Assembly (NCBI GenBank): GCA_905233975.1
Contig: CAJOGD010000004.1
Span: 62,001-126,000 of the forward strand
Origin: an uncultured Alphaproteobacteria bacterium
GTDB lineage: Bacteria; Pseudomonadota; Alphaproteobacteria; Rs-D84
Reading direction: 5' to 3'
DNA: 64,000 nt
Program-made: the position numbers and the translations under genes
Shown: one piece after another, positions 17,300 through 27,423 of the stretch
Position numbering within the stretch: the first letter of the stretch is position 1
Layout: each line of letters starts with the position of its first letter
Notes under the pieces: generated by a model
The model's input: the letters and a program-made list of their open reading frames with translations, nothing else
Database searches by the model: none
What the model was told of the DNA's origin: nothing

Positions 17300-17320
17300 T
17301 ATAAAAGAAAAGGAAAGAAA

Positions 17321-19376
17321 ATGTCTGTTGGTAAAACCGCACCATTACACATGTATCGCAATATCGGCATTATGGCACACATCGATGCCGGTAAAACCAC
17401 AACTTCGGAACGTATTTTGTTCTATACCGGAAAAACGTACAAGATTGGTGAAGTGCACGATGGTGCCGCCACTATGGACTGGATGGAACAAGAACAGGAA
17501 CGTGGTATTACAATTACCTCGGCGGCAACGACATGTTTCTGGCGCGACCATCGTATCAATTTGATTGATACCCCGGGGCACGTGGACTTTACAATGGAAG
17601 TGGAACGCAGTTTGCGCGTTTTGGACGGCGCGGTTGCGGTTTTCGAATCGGTGTCCGGTGTGCAACCACAATCTGAAACCGTTTGGCGCCAGGCCGACCG
17701 TTATAATGTTCCGCGTATTTGTTTCGTGAACAAGATGGATCGTGTTGGCGCGAATTTCTTCCGTTGTGTCGAAATGTTCCGCGAACGTTTGGGCGCAAAT
17801 CCGGTTGTCTTGAATTTCCCAATCGGTGCCGAAAACGATTTCAAGGGTGTTGTGGATGTCCTTGAAATGAAAGGCTATATTTGGGAAGACGAAACAGGTT
17901 CCCACCCAATTACTATCGAAATTCCCGAAGAATTAAAGGCCAAGGCCGAAGAATTGCACAACAAATTGATAGAAGAAGTTGTGACGTTGGACGATACGGT
18001 CATGGAAGAATACATGGACGGCAAGGTTCCGGATCACGATACTTTGAAAAAGCTGTTGCGCAAGGGCGTTATCAATCAGAACTTTGTGTTGGTTACATGT
18101 GGTTCTTCATTCAAGAACAAAGGTATTCAACCGTTGTTGGACGCGATTGTTGACTATTTGCCATCGCCATTGGATGTTCCGGCGATCAAAGGGACCAAGA
18201 TGGACAAAGAAACCGTTGCGGAACGTCATCCGGATCCCAAAGAGCCGTTTAGTGCCTTGGCGTTCAAGGTCGCAAACGATCCGTTCGTTGGAAATTTGAT
18301 GTTTATCCGTATCTATTCTGGTAAGTTGACGTCGGGTTCATATATATATAATTCGAATCGCGATAAACGCGAACGTGTTGGTCGTATGTTGCTTATGCAT
18401 TCTAATCAACGCGAAGAAATCAAAGAGGCCAGTGCAGGGGACATCGATTACCGGCGATACGCTGTGTGATGAAAATAATCCGATTATTTTGGAAAATATT
18501 CATGTTCCAGAACCGGTTATTTCGATTGCGGTTGAACCAAAGACCAAGGCGGACATTGAAAAGATGTCGTTGGGGTTGCAAGCGTTGGCCAAAGAAGATC
18601 CTTCGTTCCGCGTTTCGGTTGACGAAGAATCTGGTCAGACGATTTTGGCGGGTGTTGGTGAATTGCACCTTGAAATTTTGGTTGACCGTTTATTGCGTGA
18701 ATTTAAGGTTGACGTGAATGTCGGCGAACCGCGTATCGCGTATCGTGAAACATTCCGCAAACCGGTGACCGAAGAATATACTCATAAGAAACAGTCCGGT
18801 GGTTCGGGTCAATATGCCCAGGTCAAGATTGAATTTGAACCGTTGGAACCGGGCCAGGGTTATGAGTTTGAAAACAAGATTGTCGGTGGTGCGATTCCGA
18901 AAGAATACATCCCCGGGGTTGAAAAAGGATTGAAGATAGCGCAACAGACCGGTGTTCTGATTGGCTATCCTACTGTGGATTTCAAGGCAACATTGGTTGA
19001 TGGTAAATATCACGAAGTTGACTCTAATGTGTTGTGCTTTGAAATTGCGGCACGTGCCTGCTTCCGCGAAGCCATGAAAAAGGCCGCGCCGAAGTTGTTG
19101 GAACCGATTATGAAGCTTTCGGTTAATACGCCGGAAGAATATGTCGGTGACATCATCGGTGACTTGAACAGTCGTCGTGGACAAATCAATGGTATCGAAA
19201 CTCAGTTCGGAAATCAGTTGATTTCGGCGTTCGTACCGTTGGCGAATTTGTTCGGCTATGTCAAGACACTGCGTTCTTTGTCCCAGGGACGTGCAAATCC
19301 GTATATGGAATTGTCGCACTATGATGAAGTTCCGCAAAATGTCGCAGATGAGGTTATAAAAAAGCTGACAAAGTAA
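17321..19376 (+). pseudogene. fusA: Elongation factor G, disrupted by a net 26-base deletion
   Basis: EF-G drives ribosomal translocation. The first frame (17321-18469) carries [18 protein letters not shown] and NKMDR and reads normally to [16 protein letters not shown], then runs into a stop. The rest of EF-G ([12 protein letters not shown] to the end at 19376) is in another frame. Compared with the conserved family sequence, about nine residues between AGDI and the Thr of TTGDT are missing and one base remains (18446), a net loss of 26 bases at the domain II/III boundary. Both halves are otherwise well preserved. A real null would be lethal without a second copy, so a sequencing/assembly fault or a very recent lesion is likely. 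Confidence 0.85.
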
Positions 19377-19383
19377 AAAAAGT

Positions 19384-19412
19384 TTAGACATTTGATTTTT
19401 TTGATGTAGTAT
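19384..19412 (+). promoter_or_regulatory. Putative promoter upstream of tuf
   Basis: TTAGAC (19384-19389), 17-base spacer, TAGTAT (19407-19412) in the 95-base gap between fusA and tuf. Confidence 0.45.
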
Positions 19413-19471
19413 CAGATTTCGGATGTCAAAAGAAAAACAAACTAAATTAACCAAAGCCCAAGGAGAAAACC

Positions 19472-20659
19472 ATGGCAAAAGAAAAATATGTAAGAACTAA
19501 GCCGCATGTCAATATCGGTACCATTGGTCACGTCGATCATGGTAAAACGACATTGACGGCCGCTATTGTGCACTATTATGGTGTTGGTGCCGATGCGGGT
19601 AAGACTGTTGACATGATTGACAGCGCCCCAGAAGAAAAGGCACGTGGTATAACAATTAATACTGCACACGTTGAATATGAAACCGCGTCACGTCACTATG
19701 CGCACGTTGACTGCCCGGGACACGCCGACTATGTTAAAAACATGATTACCGGTGCGGCCCAGATGGACGGTGCGATTTTGGTCGTTGCGGCAACCGATGG
19801 TCCGATGCCCCAGACACGTGAACACATCTTGTTGGCGCGTCAGGTTGGTATTCCGAAAATTGTCGTTTATTTGAACAAGTGCGATTTGGCCAATGATCCG
19901 GAATTGTTGGAATTGGTTGAAATGGAAATCCGCGAATTGTTGTCTGCGAACGACTTTGATGGTGAAAATGTGCCAATCATTCGTGGTTCGGCGATTTCCG
20001 CATTGGAAGGCAAAAACGACGGTTTTGGTAAAGAATCTATCGATGCGTTGTTAAAGGCGTGCGATGAATACATTCCAATGCCAGAACGTCCGGTTGATAA
20101 GCCGTTCTTGATGCCAATCGAAGACGTGTTCTCTATCACTGGTCGTGGAACCGTTGTGACGGGTCGTGTCGAAGCCGGCGTTATCAAAGTTGGCGACGAA
20201 TGCGAAATCGTTGGTTTGCGTCCAACACAGAAAACAACTGTCACCGGTGTTGAAATGTTCCGCAAATTGTTGGATCAAGGTGAAGCCGGCGATAACATTG
20301 GTGTGTTGTTGCGTGGAACCAAGAAAGAAGATGTGGAACGTGGTCAGATTATCTGCAAACCGGGTTCTATTACCCCGCACACAGATTTCGAAGCCGAAGT
20401 TTATATCTTGACCAAGGAAGAAGGCGGACGTCATACAGCATTCTTTAGCAACTATCGTCCTCAGTTCTTCTTTAGCACAACTGACGTGACAGGAACTATC
20501 ACTTTGCCGGCGGACAAAGAAATGGTGTTGCCGGGTGATAACGTTCGTATCACAGTTGCTTTGATTGCACCTATTGCTATGGACGAAGGTCGTCGTTTCG
20601 CTATCCGCGAAGGTGGACGTACCGTCGGCGCAGGTGTTGTGTCAAAGATTATTAAATAA
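19472..20659 (+). CDS. tuf: Elongation factor Tu
   Basis: 395 residues. EF-Tu delivers aminoacyl-tRNA to the ribosome. [14 protein letters not shown] (P-loop), [13 protein letters not shown] and the RGITIN switch I motif are all present. Domain II and III are complete and the protein ends in a basic KIIK. AAGGAGAAA precedes the ATG. Confidence 0.98.
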   Translation: MAKEKYVRTKPHVNIGTIGHVDHGKTTLTAAIVHYYGVGADAGKTVDMIDSAPEEKARGITINTAHVEYETASRHYAHVDCPGHADYVKNMITGAAQMDGAILVVAATDGPMPQTREHILLARQVGIPKIVVYLNKCDLANDPELLELVEMEIRELLSANDFDGENVPIIRGSAISALEGKNDGFGKESIDALLKACDEYIPMPERPVDKPFLMPIEDVFSITGRGTVVTGRVEAGVIKVGDECEIVGLRPTQKTTVTGVEMFRKLLDQGEAGDNIGVLLRGTKKEDVERGQIICKPGSITPHTDFEAEVYILTKEEGGRHTAFFSNYRPQFFFSTTDVTGTITLPADKEMVLPGDNVRITVALIAPIAMDEGRRFAIREGGRTVGAGVVSKIIK

Positions 20660-20739
20660 TAACAATGTTGTTCGGTCGCTCGCGGAAATGTCCCGGGCGA
20701 TCGGCAACGAAAATAGACAAAATAAGGGAAACAAGCAAA

Positions 20740-21031
20740 ATGGTACCAGCATCAAAAATTCGCATCAAATTGACGGCTTTTGACCATAGAATCTTGGTGG
20801 AATCAGTGGAGGAGATTGTCAAAACTGCAAAGCGCACCGGCGCAGATGTCGTTGGGCCTGTTCGCTTGCCGACATTGGTTCAGAAATTTACGGTCAATCG
20901 TTCGCCGCACGCAATTCGAAATCCGCAATCACAAAGCGGTCGTAGATATTGTTAATCCAACCCCTCAGACAGTTGATGCACTGATGAAGTTGGATTTGGC
21001 ATCGGGGGTTGATGTAAAAATTAAATTGTAA
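20740..21031 (+). pseudogene. rpsJ: 30S ribosomal protein S10, disrupted by a net 20-base deletion
   Basis: S10 is a 30S head protein and also the NusE antitermination factor. The frame from ATG 20740 reads [11 protein letters not shown] to FTVNRSPH, ending at 20910. The remaining [14 protein letters not shown] to VDVKIKL continues in another frame from 20912. Relative to the conserved family sequence about seven residues of the loop between these segments are absent and one base remains, a net loss of 20 bases. The first frame otherwise stops at 20955. S10 is essential, so an assembly fault, a variant in the population, or a second copy elsewhere must be considered. Confidence 0.85.
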
Positions 21032-21105
21032 TGGTTGTTAGCGTTAGATAATTGTTGACTTTTTAAAACAATGTTCTAACCTCTGGCAGAAAAAAAGGCA
21101 AAAAA

Positions 21106-21834
21106 ATGAAACGTAGCGGGTTGATTACAACAAAAATAGGAATGACGCGTCTGTATGATGATGCGGGCGTTGCACATGCAGTGACGGTTTTGTCCGTCGG
21201 GGATTGCGCGGTTATTGGCAATCGTACGGTCGAAAAGAATGGTTATGTCGCGAACATATTGGGTATTCGCGAGGCCAAGGCAAAACACATTGCAAAACCA
21301 CAGGCGGTTGCCGCCGAAAAGGCCGGTGTTAAACCGTATCGTAAAATTGTGGAATTTCGGTGCACAGATGACTGTGTGATTCCGGTCGGAACGAACATGG
21401 TTGCATCTCATTTCGTGACGGGGCAATTTGTTGATGTTCAGGCAACAAGCAAGGGTAAAGGTTTCCAAGGTGCCATGAAGCGTCATAACTTTGGCGGTAA
21501 GGAAGCAACGCATGGTGTGTTAAAGGCGCATCGTTCACTTGGTGGTACGGGTATGCGCGAATGGCCGGGTCGTGTCTTGCCGGGAAAGAAGATGTCTGGG
21601 CAAATGGGGAATGAAACCGTTACGGTTCAGAATTTGAAAGTTTTTGGCACAGATGATGTGGAAAATCTTGTTTTTGTCGAAGGTGCTGTGCCGGGGGCAA
21701 ACGGAACATTTGTATTAATTACAGATGCGATAAAAAAAGAACAGAAAGATTTGCCTGTTCCGACATGTGAAGTAAAGGCGACGGCGGAAGAAGCCCAACC
21801 GGAAGAAACCAAATCAGAGTCTGTTGCAGAGTAA
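21106..21834 (+). CDS. rplC: 50S ribosomal protein L3
   Basis: 242 residues. L3 starts 50S assembly. The core reads normally (SGLITTKIGMTRLYDD; GKGFQGAMKRHNFGG; ATHGVLKAHRSLGGTG; ALVLPGKKM-type region near residue 160). A C-terminal tail of about 30 acidic residues (VKATAEEAQPEETK) extends past the usual end. TTGACT at 21055 may be part of an internal promoter, but the -10 is poor. Confidence 0.97.
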   Translation: MKRSGLITTKIGMTRLYDDAGVAHAVTVLSVGDCAVIGNRTVEKNGYVANILGIREAKAKHIAKPQAVAAEKAGVKPYRKIVEFRCTDDCVIPVGTNMVASHFVTGQFVDVQATSKGKGFQGAMKRHNFGGKEATHGVLKAHRSLGGTGMREWPGRVLPGKKMSGQMGNETVTVQNLKVFGTDDVENLVFVEGAVPGANGTFVLITDAIKKEQKDLPVPTCEVKATAEEAQPEETKSESVAE

Positions 21835-21849
21835 AAAAGGTGAATTAAA

Positions 21850-22473
21850 ATGCAAGCAAATGTTATAAATTTTGATGGCAAAACAGTCGGTAAGATTGAA
21901 TTGCAGGATTCTATTTTTGGTTTGGAAGCGCGTGCAGATGTGTTGCATCGTGTTGTGACGTGGCAACGTGCCAAGTCGCGTGCGGGAACGCATGCCGTTA
22001 AAACCGTTTCTGATGTCGCGGGCAGTGGTAAAAAGGCCTTTAAACAAAAGAAAACTGGTAATGCACGTCAAGGTGAACGTTATAATGTGCACATGCGTGG
22101 CGGTGGTGTGGTTCATGGACCGGTTGTTCGCGACCACAGCATTGATTTGCCGAAAAAGATTCGTGCGCTGGGATTGAAAATGGCGTTGTCGTCCAAGGCA
22201 AAAGGTAATGCGTTGGTTATCGTTGATTCTGAAAAGTTATCGGCGGCCAAGACAGCGACTTTTGCGAAACAGTTGAAAAAGTTGGAAATTTCTTCGGCTT
22301 TGTTCGTTGGCGCAGACGCGTTGGACGAAAATTTCAAAAAATCCGCGGCGAATATCAACAATGTTGATGTTTTGCCAACCATTGGGTTGAATGTGTTGGA
22401 TATTTTGAAACACGATAAATTGGTCTTGACGGCCGATGCAGTCAAGGCGATAGAGGAACGCCTTGGGGCATAA
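21850..22473 (+). CDS. rplD: 50S ribosomal protein L4
   Basis: 207 residues. L4 lines the exit tunnel and in many bacteria represses its own S10 operon. The tunnel loop region KTVSDVAGSGKKAFKQKKTG and GGGVVHGPVVRDHSIDLPKK are present. Separated from rplC by 15 bases with AAAAAGGTG; its stop overlaps an in-frame ATG of the next gene. Confidence 0.97.
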   Translation: MQANVINFDGKTVGKIELQDSIFGLEARADVLHRVVTWQRAKSRAGTHAVKTVSDVAGSGKKAFKQKKTGNARQGERYNVHMRGGGVVHGPVVRDHSIDLPKKIRALGLKMALSSKAKGNALVIVDSEKLSAAKTATFAKQLKKLEISSALFVGADALDENFKKSAANINNVDVLPTIGLNVLDILKHDKLVLTADAVKAIEERLGA

Positions 22474-22505
22474 TGGCGATCGGTTTGACAAAAGAGGTTA
22501 TAGAT

Positions 22506-22838
22506 ATGGCAGAAAAAAAAGTTCAGACAGAAAAGAAACCCGTTGCGACAGCCGGTGTTTATGATATACTTCGTCGGCCGATTGTTTCGGAAAAGGCGGT
22601 TAAGTTGTCAGAAGACAATGCGATTGCTTTTGAAGTTGACGCGCGCGCCACAAAACAAGATGTTGCACGTGCGATTCAGGCAATTTACAATGTGAAACCA
22701 AGCAAGATTAACATTGTTGTTGCCAAGGGCAAGGTTAAACATTTCCGCGGTCGTGGCACAGGAACACAGCGCACAGTAAAGAAAGCGTATGTATCTTTGC
22801 CGGCAGATGCGAAATTGGATTTGACCACAAACGCATAA
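22506..22838 (+). CDS. rplW: 50S ribosomal protein L23
   Basis: 110 residues from ATG 22506, preferred because AAAGAGG lies about 9 bases upstream and the length is nearer the family norm; an ATG at 22473 overlapping the rplD stop would add 11 residues and is possible. L23 is the docking site for trigger factor and SRP at the tunnel exit. Typical ILRRPIVSEKAVKLSED and YNVKPSKINIVVAKGKVK. Confidence 0.95.
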   Translation: MAEKKVQTEKKPVATAGVYDILRRPIVSEKAVKLSEDNAIAFEVDARATKQDVARAIQAIYNVKPSKINIVVAKGKVKHFRGRGTGTQRTVKKAYVSLPADAKLDLTTNA

Positions 22839-22904
22839 CGTAATGTCCCCAGCAGATAATCCGGAATATGGACGTTAGTGTTGGGGCGATAAAAGGATAA
22901 AGAA

Positions 22905-23738
22905 ATGGCTTTAAAAAATTATAAACCAATAACAGCAGGAACACGTGGTTTGGTTTTGATCGACCACAGCGAGCTGCATCGTGGTGCACCAGAGAAGTCT
23001 TTGACCGTTGGATTAAAGTCCAAGGGCGGACGTAATAATTTTGGACATGTGACGGTTCCACACCAAGGTGGCGGTCACAAACGTAAATATAGGTTGATTG
23101 ATTTCAAACGTAAAAAATTAGATATGCCGGCGACGGTGGTCCGTTTGGAATACGATCCGAATCGGACGGCGTTTATTGCCCTTATTGAATACAAAGATGG
23201 TGTTCGTTCGTATATTTTGGCACCGCGTGATTTAAAGGCGGGCGATATTGTTATTTCCGGCACGCGTGAAGATATTAAACCGGGTAATGCGATGCCACTG
23301 AAAAATATGCCGATTGGAACGATTGTTCACAATGTTGAATTGAAACCTGGCGCGGGCGGTCAGTTGGCGCGCAGTGCGGGTTGCTATGCCCAATTGATGG
23401 GTAAAGATGGCGTATATGCCCAGATTAAGATGAACAGTGGTGAGTTGCGCAAGGTTCATTCTGATTGTCGTGCGACGGTTGGAACGGTTTCCAATCAGGA
23501 TCAACGCAATGTCAATTTGGGTAAGGCGGGTCGTGCACGTTGGCTTGGGGTTCGTCCGTCCACACGTGGTATGGCACAGAATCCTGTGGATCACCCGATG
23601 GGTGGTGGTAATGGCCACTCTAAAGGACACGAACCTGTGTCAAGAACTGGTATCCCGGCCAAGGGTTATCGGACACGTAGAAATAAACGTACAGCCAAAA
23701 TGATTATTCGTAGCAGACATTTGGCAAAAAAGAAATAA
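22905..23738 (+). CDS. rplB: 50S ribosomal protein L2
   Basis: 277 residues. L2 supports subunit joining and the peptidyl-transferase centre. [15 protein letters not shown] and [15 protein letters not shown] are standard. The C-terminal signature reads [12 protein letters not shown] where nearly all bacteria have NPVDHPHGGGEG: the first His is kept and the second His is Met. This may be genuine lineage divergence. Confidence 0.97.
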   Translation: MALKNYKPITAGTRGLVLIDHSELHRGAPEKSLTVGLKSKGGRNNFGHVTVPHQGGGHKRKYRLIDFKRKKLDMPATVVRLEYDPNRTAFIALIEYKDGVRSYILAPRDLKAGDIVISGTREDIKPGNAMPLKNMPIGTIVHNVELKPGAGGQLARSAGCYAQLMGKDGVYAQIKMNSGELRKVHSDCRATVGTVSNQDQRNVNLGKAGRARWLGVRPSTRGMAQNPVDHPMGGGNGHSKGHEPVSRTGIPAKGYRTRRNKRTAKMIIRSRHLAKKK

Positions 23739-23760
23739 ACTAAAAAACGGAGTTAGATAA

Positions 23761-24051
23761 ATGTCTCGTTCAGTTTGGAAAGGTCCATATGTTCATCCGT
23801 CCATTTTGAAAAAAGTGGCGGTTGCGAATGAAAAAGATGATCACAAACCAATTAAAACTTGGTCGCGTGGCAGTACGATTGTTCCGCCGATGGTTGGGTT
23901 GACGTTTGAAGTTCACAATGGAAACAAGTTTATCCCTGTATCGATTGTTGAAGATATGGTTGGACATAAACTTGGTGAATTTGCGCCGACACGCACCTTT
24001 AAGGGGCATGCCGCAAACAAAAAGGCCGCGGCCGCAGCAGGAAAAAAATAA
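23761..24051 (+). CDS. rpsS: 30S ribosomal protein S19
   Basis: 96 residues, with a short Ala/Lys tail beyond the usual 92. S19 pairs with S13 in the 30S head. [29 protein letters not shown] and [16 protein letters not shown] are diagnostic. It lies 22 bases after rplB. Confidence 0.97.
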   Translation: MSRSVWKGPYVHPSILKKVAVANEKDDHKPIKTWSRGSTIVPPMVGLTFEVHNGNKFIPVSIVEDMVGHKLGEFAPTRTFKGHAANKKAAAAAGKK

Positions 24052-24069
24052 GAAAAAAGGCGTTAGATT

Positions 24070-24468
24070 ATGACAAGATATGGAATAAAAGATAATCAGG
24101 TTCGCGCGTTTAACAAAATGATACGCATCAGCACCCAAAAATTGAACTTGGTTTGTGCCATGGTTCGTGGGTTGCCGGTGGATCGCGCCATTGATGTATT
24201 AAAGTTTTCGAAAAAACGTGTTGCGGGTGAAGTGTTGAAAACTTTGATGTCTGCGATTGCAAATGCGGAACATAACAAGAATTTGGCGGTTGATACTTTG
24301 TTCGTCAAAGAAATTTGGTGTGGCAAAGCGTTGACTATGAAGCGTATAATGCCGGGGCCACGCGGAAGTGCCCGTCCGATTTTGAAACCGTTTTCAAATC
24401 TGACGATTGTTTTGGAATCTGGGGCGACGCCAAAGAAAGAACCGGCAAAAAAGAAAGAAACAAAATAA
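24070..24468 (+). CDS. rplV: 50S ribosomal protein L22
   Basis: 132 residues. L22 forms part of the exit tunnel. RISTQKLNLVCAMVRGLPV and the tunnel hairpin MKRIMPGPRGSARPILKP are present. A Lys-rich tail (KKEPAKKKETK) extends the C-terminus. 18 bases after rpsS. Confidence 0.96.
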   Translation: MTRYGIKDNQVRAFNKMIRISTQKLNLVCAMVRGLPVDRAIDVLKFSKKRVAGEVLKTLMSAIANAEHNKNLAVDTLFVKEIWCGKALTMKRIMPGPRGSARPILKPFSNLTIVLESGATPKKEPAKKKETK

Positions 24469-24554
24469 AAGAACAATGTTTGGTGGTATGGGGGCAACCC
24501 CGGAATAAAACCAATCGGTTTCAAGAACACCAGGCATAAACGTAAGGGAAAAAA

Positions 24555-25259
24555 ATGGGACAGAAAGTATCGCCAATTGCACAGCGTTTATCCATAAATA
24601 AAGTTCCGGATTCACGTTGGATTATGGACAAGAAGCATTATGCGGCTTGTTTGGCAGAAGATAATATGATTCGTAAGTTTCTTGAAAAGAAACTGAAGAA
24701 AGCAGGAATCGCAAAGATTGTTATAGACCGTATTGCAAGAAAGGTTGTGATAACGGTTCATACGTCGCGTCCGGGTATGATCATTGGTAAAAATGGTGCG
24801 GATATCGAAGCTTTGCGTAATGATATTAAAAAGTTGGTGAAAAATGATCAGGTTGTTGTGAATATTTATGAAGTTCGCCGGCCTGATTTGAATGCACAAC
24901 TTGTTGCGCAGAATATTGCACAACAGATAGAAGGTCGTGTTTCGTATAAACGCGCTATGAAAAAAGCGATTCAGAATGCACAAAAGGCGGGTGCCCAGGG
25001 GGTTAAGGTTATGTGCTCTGGCCGTCTGAATGGTGCCGAAATTGCGCGCAGCGAACAGATTCGCGAAGGCCGTATTCCGTTGCATACTTTGCGTGCGGAT
25101 ATTGACTATGCCGCGGTTCAGGCCAAGACTACGTACGGTGTTGTTGGGGTCAAAGTGTGGATTTACACTGGTGATGTCGTTAATAAAGAAAAATTGGCAT
25201 CAGAAATGGCGCGTCCAACCGAATACGCTGGGTCGAGTGACAACAGAAGAACAAAATAA
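24555..25259 (+). CDS. rpsC: 30S ribosomal protein S3
   Basis: 234 residues. S3 helps form the mRNA entry channel. [16 protein letters not shown] start, the KH motif [15 protein letters not shown] and [13 protein letters not shown] are typical. Unlike its neighbours it has an 86-base upstream gap. Confidence 0.96.
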   Translation: MGQKVSPIAQRLSINKVPDSRWIMDKKHYAACLAEDNMIRKFLEKKLKKAGIAKIVIDRIARKVVITVHTSRPGMIIGKNGADIEALRNDIKKLVKNDQVVVNIYEVRRPDLNAQLVAQNIAQQIEGRVSYKRAMKKAIQNAQKAGAQGVKVMCSGRLNGAEIARSEQIREGRIPLHTLRADIDYAAVQAKTTYGVVGVKVWIYTGDVVNKEKLASEMARPTEYAGSSDNRRTK

Positions 25260-25280
25260 TTAGAAAGTTGAGGTTTTATC

Positions 25281-25694
25281 ATGTTAATGCCAAATAAAAC
25301 AAAATTTCGCAAACAACACAAAGGACGCATTCATGGTGTCGCCAAGGGTGGCAGTGAATTGGCTTTCGGTTCTTTTGGATTAAAGGCACTATCGCCGGAA
25401 CGTATCACAGCGCGTCAGATAGAAGCCGCACGTCGTGCAATTACCCGTCGTATGAGACGTATGGGAAAACTTTGGATTCGTGTGTTCCCTGATGTCCCGG
25501 TCACAGCGAAACCTGCGCAGGTTCGTATGGGTAAGGGTAAAGGTGCCGTTGAATATTGGATTTGCCGCGTGAAACCTGGCCGTATAATTTTTGAATTGGA
25601 CGGTGTTAAATCAGATGTAGCGTACGAGGCTTTTGCGTTGGCGGCGGCAAAATTGCCAATTAAAACAAAGATTGTTGAACGCAAAGTGAACTAA
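25281..25694 (+). CDS. rplP: 50S ribosomal protein L16
   Basis: 137 residues. L16 organises the A-site region of the 50S. Start [16 protein letters not shown] fits the family MLxPKRTKFRK start, so the first ATG is used. [15 protein letters not shown] and [12 protein letters not shown] are conserved. Confidence 0.97.
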   Translation: MLMPNKTKFRKQHKGRIHGVAKGGSELAFGSFGLKALSPERITARQIEAARRAITRRMRRMGKLWIRVFPDVPVTAKPAQVRMGKGKGAVEYWICRVKPGRIIFELDGVKSDVAYEAFALAAAKLPIKTKIVERKVN

Positions 25695-25706
25695 AAGGTG
25701 ACCATT

Positions 25707-25892
25707 ATGGCAGAAAAGAAAACGGAAGCTTTGAAGACAGAGGAATTGAAAAGCACTTTGGTTAATTTGAAGCAAACTCAAATGAACCAGCGCTTTCAGC
25801 ATGCCGCGGGAAATTTACCAAAAACACATGTTTTGCGTAAAACCCGTCGCGAAATTGCACGTGTTAAGACAAAATTGAATGCGGCGCAATAA
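25707..25892 (+). CDS. rpmC: 50S ribosomal protein L29
   Basis: 61 residues from ATG 25707; a GTG at 25698 sits in the ribosome-binding site AAAGGTG and is rejected. A two-helix protein at the tunnel exit: LKTEELKSTLVNLKQTQMN and VLRKTRREIARVKTKL are typical. Confidence 0.94.
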   Translation: MAEKKTEALKTEELKSTLVNLKQTQMNQRFQHAAGNLPKTHVLRKTRREIARVKTKLNAAQ

Positions 25893-25908
25893 AAAATACT
25901 AATTTTGG

Positions 25909-25936
25909 TTGAGATTTCTAAATTTTAGGTTATCAT
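25909..25936 (+). promoter_or_regulatory. Possible internal promoter before rpsQ
   Basis: TTGAGA (25909-25914), 16-base spacer, TATCAT (25931-25936) in the 93-base gap between rpmC and rpsQ. Confidence 0.4.
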
Positions 25937-25985
25937 ATGCCAAGTTAGGTTAATGTGAACAAAAAAGTAGATAAGGGATAGTGTT

Positions 25986-26255
25986 ATGCCAAGACGTGTA
26001 CTGCAGGGTACGGTTAGAAGTGCGGCGAATGATAAGACGGTCGTTGTGGAAGTAGAACGTCGGTTTCGTCATCCACTGTATGGAAAATTCGTAAAGCAGA
26101 ATAAAAAGTATAAGGCGCACGATGAAGCCAACAAGTATAAAGTTGGTGACATTGTTGCGATAGAAGAGCATCGCCCGATATCAAAGACTAAATCTTGGGT
26201 TGTCAAGGGTTTGGTCGGCGTATCGAAAGACAATGATGTCGAAGTGGCGGATTAA
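25986..26255 (+). CDS. rpsQ: 30S ribosomal protein S17
   Basis: 89 residues, OB fold, binds 16S rRNA early in assembly. [19 protein letters not shown] and [19 protein letters not shown] are typical of S17. Followed by a 109-base GC-richer gap before rplN. Confidence 0.96.
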   Translation: MPRRVLQGTVRSAANDKTVVVEVERRFRHPLYGKFVKQNKKYKAHDEANKYKVGDIVAIEEHRPISKTKSWVVKGLVGVSKDNDVEVAD

Positions 26256-26364
26256 ATCAACCCAGGGGCCTTTGAGGGCGTATCGGTCTTTGGACGGGTG
26301 TGTCAGTCGGGTTCCATAACAAAGCGGCGGGGGATTGCCCTGTTCGCAGGATAAGGATAAGGTT

Positions 26365-26739
26365 ATGATTCAAACAGAAACGGTATTGACAGTGGCAGAT
26401 AATTCCGGTGCACGTAAAGCGATGTGTATCAAGGTTTTGGGCGGTTCTCACCGTCGTTATGCCACCGTTGGTGATAAAATTGTGGTCGCCATCAAAGAAG
26501 CAATTCCGCGTGGCAAGGTGCAAAAAGGAACGGTGCAACGTGCGATTATCGTGCGGACCAAGTTCCCGATTAAGCGTCCGGACGGATCAATCATTCGTTT
26601 TGACGATAATGCGGTTGTTTTGATAAACAAGAACAACTTTGAACCGATTGGGACACGTATCTTTGGACCTATTGCGCGTGAAACTCGTCGCAAATATGAT
26701 GTTCAAAAAATTGTGTCTTTGGCACCAGAAGTGTTGTAA
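26365..26739 (+). CDS. rplN: 50S ribosomal protein L14
   Basis: 124 residues from ATG 26365 ([19 protein letters not shown]), preceded by AAGGATAAGG; an upstream TTG would add residues unlike L14. L14 lies at the subunit interface. [17 protein letters not shown] and [13 protein letters not shown] are conserved. Confidence 0.97.
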   Translation: MIQTETVLTVADNSGARKAMCIKVLGGSHRRYATVGDKIVVAIKEAIPRGKVQKGTVQRAIIVRTKFPIKRPDGSIIRFDDNAVVLINKNNFEPIGTRIFGPIARETRRKYDVQKIVSLAPEVL

Positions 26740-26765
26740 TAACGATTGATAAGAGGAGTGAAGCG

Positions 26766-27059
26766 ATGTTGAAAAATTTAGTTTCGGTTTCTTTGGTCGT
26801 TGTGTCGGCACTTGCGATGGCGGGGTGCGAATCGAAAGATGTTCGTGCCTGTAAAAAACTGGCACGTCAACAAATCGAATCGGTTTGTGCCGGCGCCAAG
26901 GAAGAGTTGAAGAACTATTCCGGTGAAGAGTATGAAACGGTAGAAGAGTTGGCTAAATCAATGTATCCTGTTTGTTTTGATGAAGAATTGATGAAACAGG
27001 CAATAGAAAAGGTAGATTTGGCATGCGAATCTGACCCTTCGGTGGCAACAAGAAAATAA
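26766..27059 (+). CDS. Small lipoprotein inserted in the spc operon
   Basis: 97 residues with a lipoprotein signal peptide: [18 protein letters not shown], the Cys of AMAGC being the lipidation site. The mature part is helical and has four further cysteines (RACKK, SVCAG, YPVCF, LACES), likely disulfides in the periplasm. It sits between rplN and rplX with its own site AAGAGG and gaps of 26 and 17 bases, so it is probably co-transcribed with ribosomal genes. No family recognised. The insertion of an envelope gene into this operon is unusual. Confidence 0.8.
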   Translation: MLKNLVSVSLVVVSALAMAGCESKDVRACKKLARQQIESVCAGAKEELKNYSGEEYETVEELAKSMYPVCFDEELMKQAIEKVDLACESDPSVATRK

Positions 27060-27076
27060 GAAAAAAGGCTTGTAAA

Positions 27077-27379
27077 ATGAAGATTAAAAAAGGCGATGAA
27101 GTCGTAGTTATTTCGGGAAAGTACAAAGGCGTCAAAGGTCAAGTGCTGGAAGCGCGGCCGAGTGAATCGCGTGTTGTTGTTGCGGGTGTCAATCGTCATA
27201 AATGGCATGTGAAACCGACACAGAATCAACCGGGACATATTGTTGACCGCGAAGCGCCGATTCATGTTTCTAATGTTGCGTTGGTTGATCCAAAAACCAA
27301 GAAGCCTACGCGCGTTGGGTACAAAATCGAAAATGACAAAAAGGTTCGGGTTGCCAAGAAATCTGGGGTCGAATTATAA
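27077..27379 (+). CDS. rplX: 50S ribosomal protein L24
   Basis: 100 residues. The KOW motif is at the N-terminus ([20 protein letters not shown]). L24 starts 50S assembly at the tunnel mouth. It follows the inserted lipoprotein gene by 17 bases. Confidence 0.96.
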   Translation: MKIKKGDEVVVISGKYKGVKGQVLEARPSESRVVVAGVNRHKWHVKPTQNQPGHIVDREAPIHVSNVALVDPKTKKPTRVGYKIENDKKVRVAKKSGVEL

Positions 27380-27423
27380 AAAACTATCCCGCTGTTACGG
27401 GAAATAACGTTAAGGAATAAAAA

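Noticed and set aside
17321..19376. Programmed ribosomal frameshift in fusA
   Set aside because: About nine conserved residues are missing as well as the frame change, and no slippery sequence or downstream pseudoknot is evident; a deletion explains it better.
22473..22838. Longer rplW start at 22473 overlapping the rplD stop
   Set aside because: TAATG coupling is possible, but the start at 22506 has a better ribosome-binding site and gives a length nearer the family norm.
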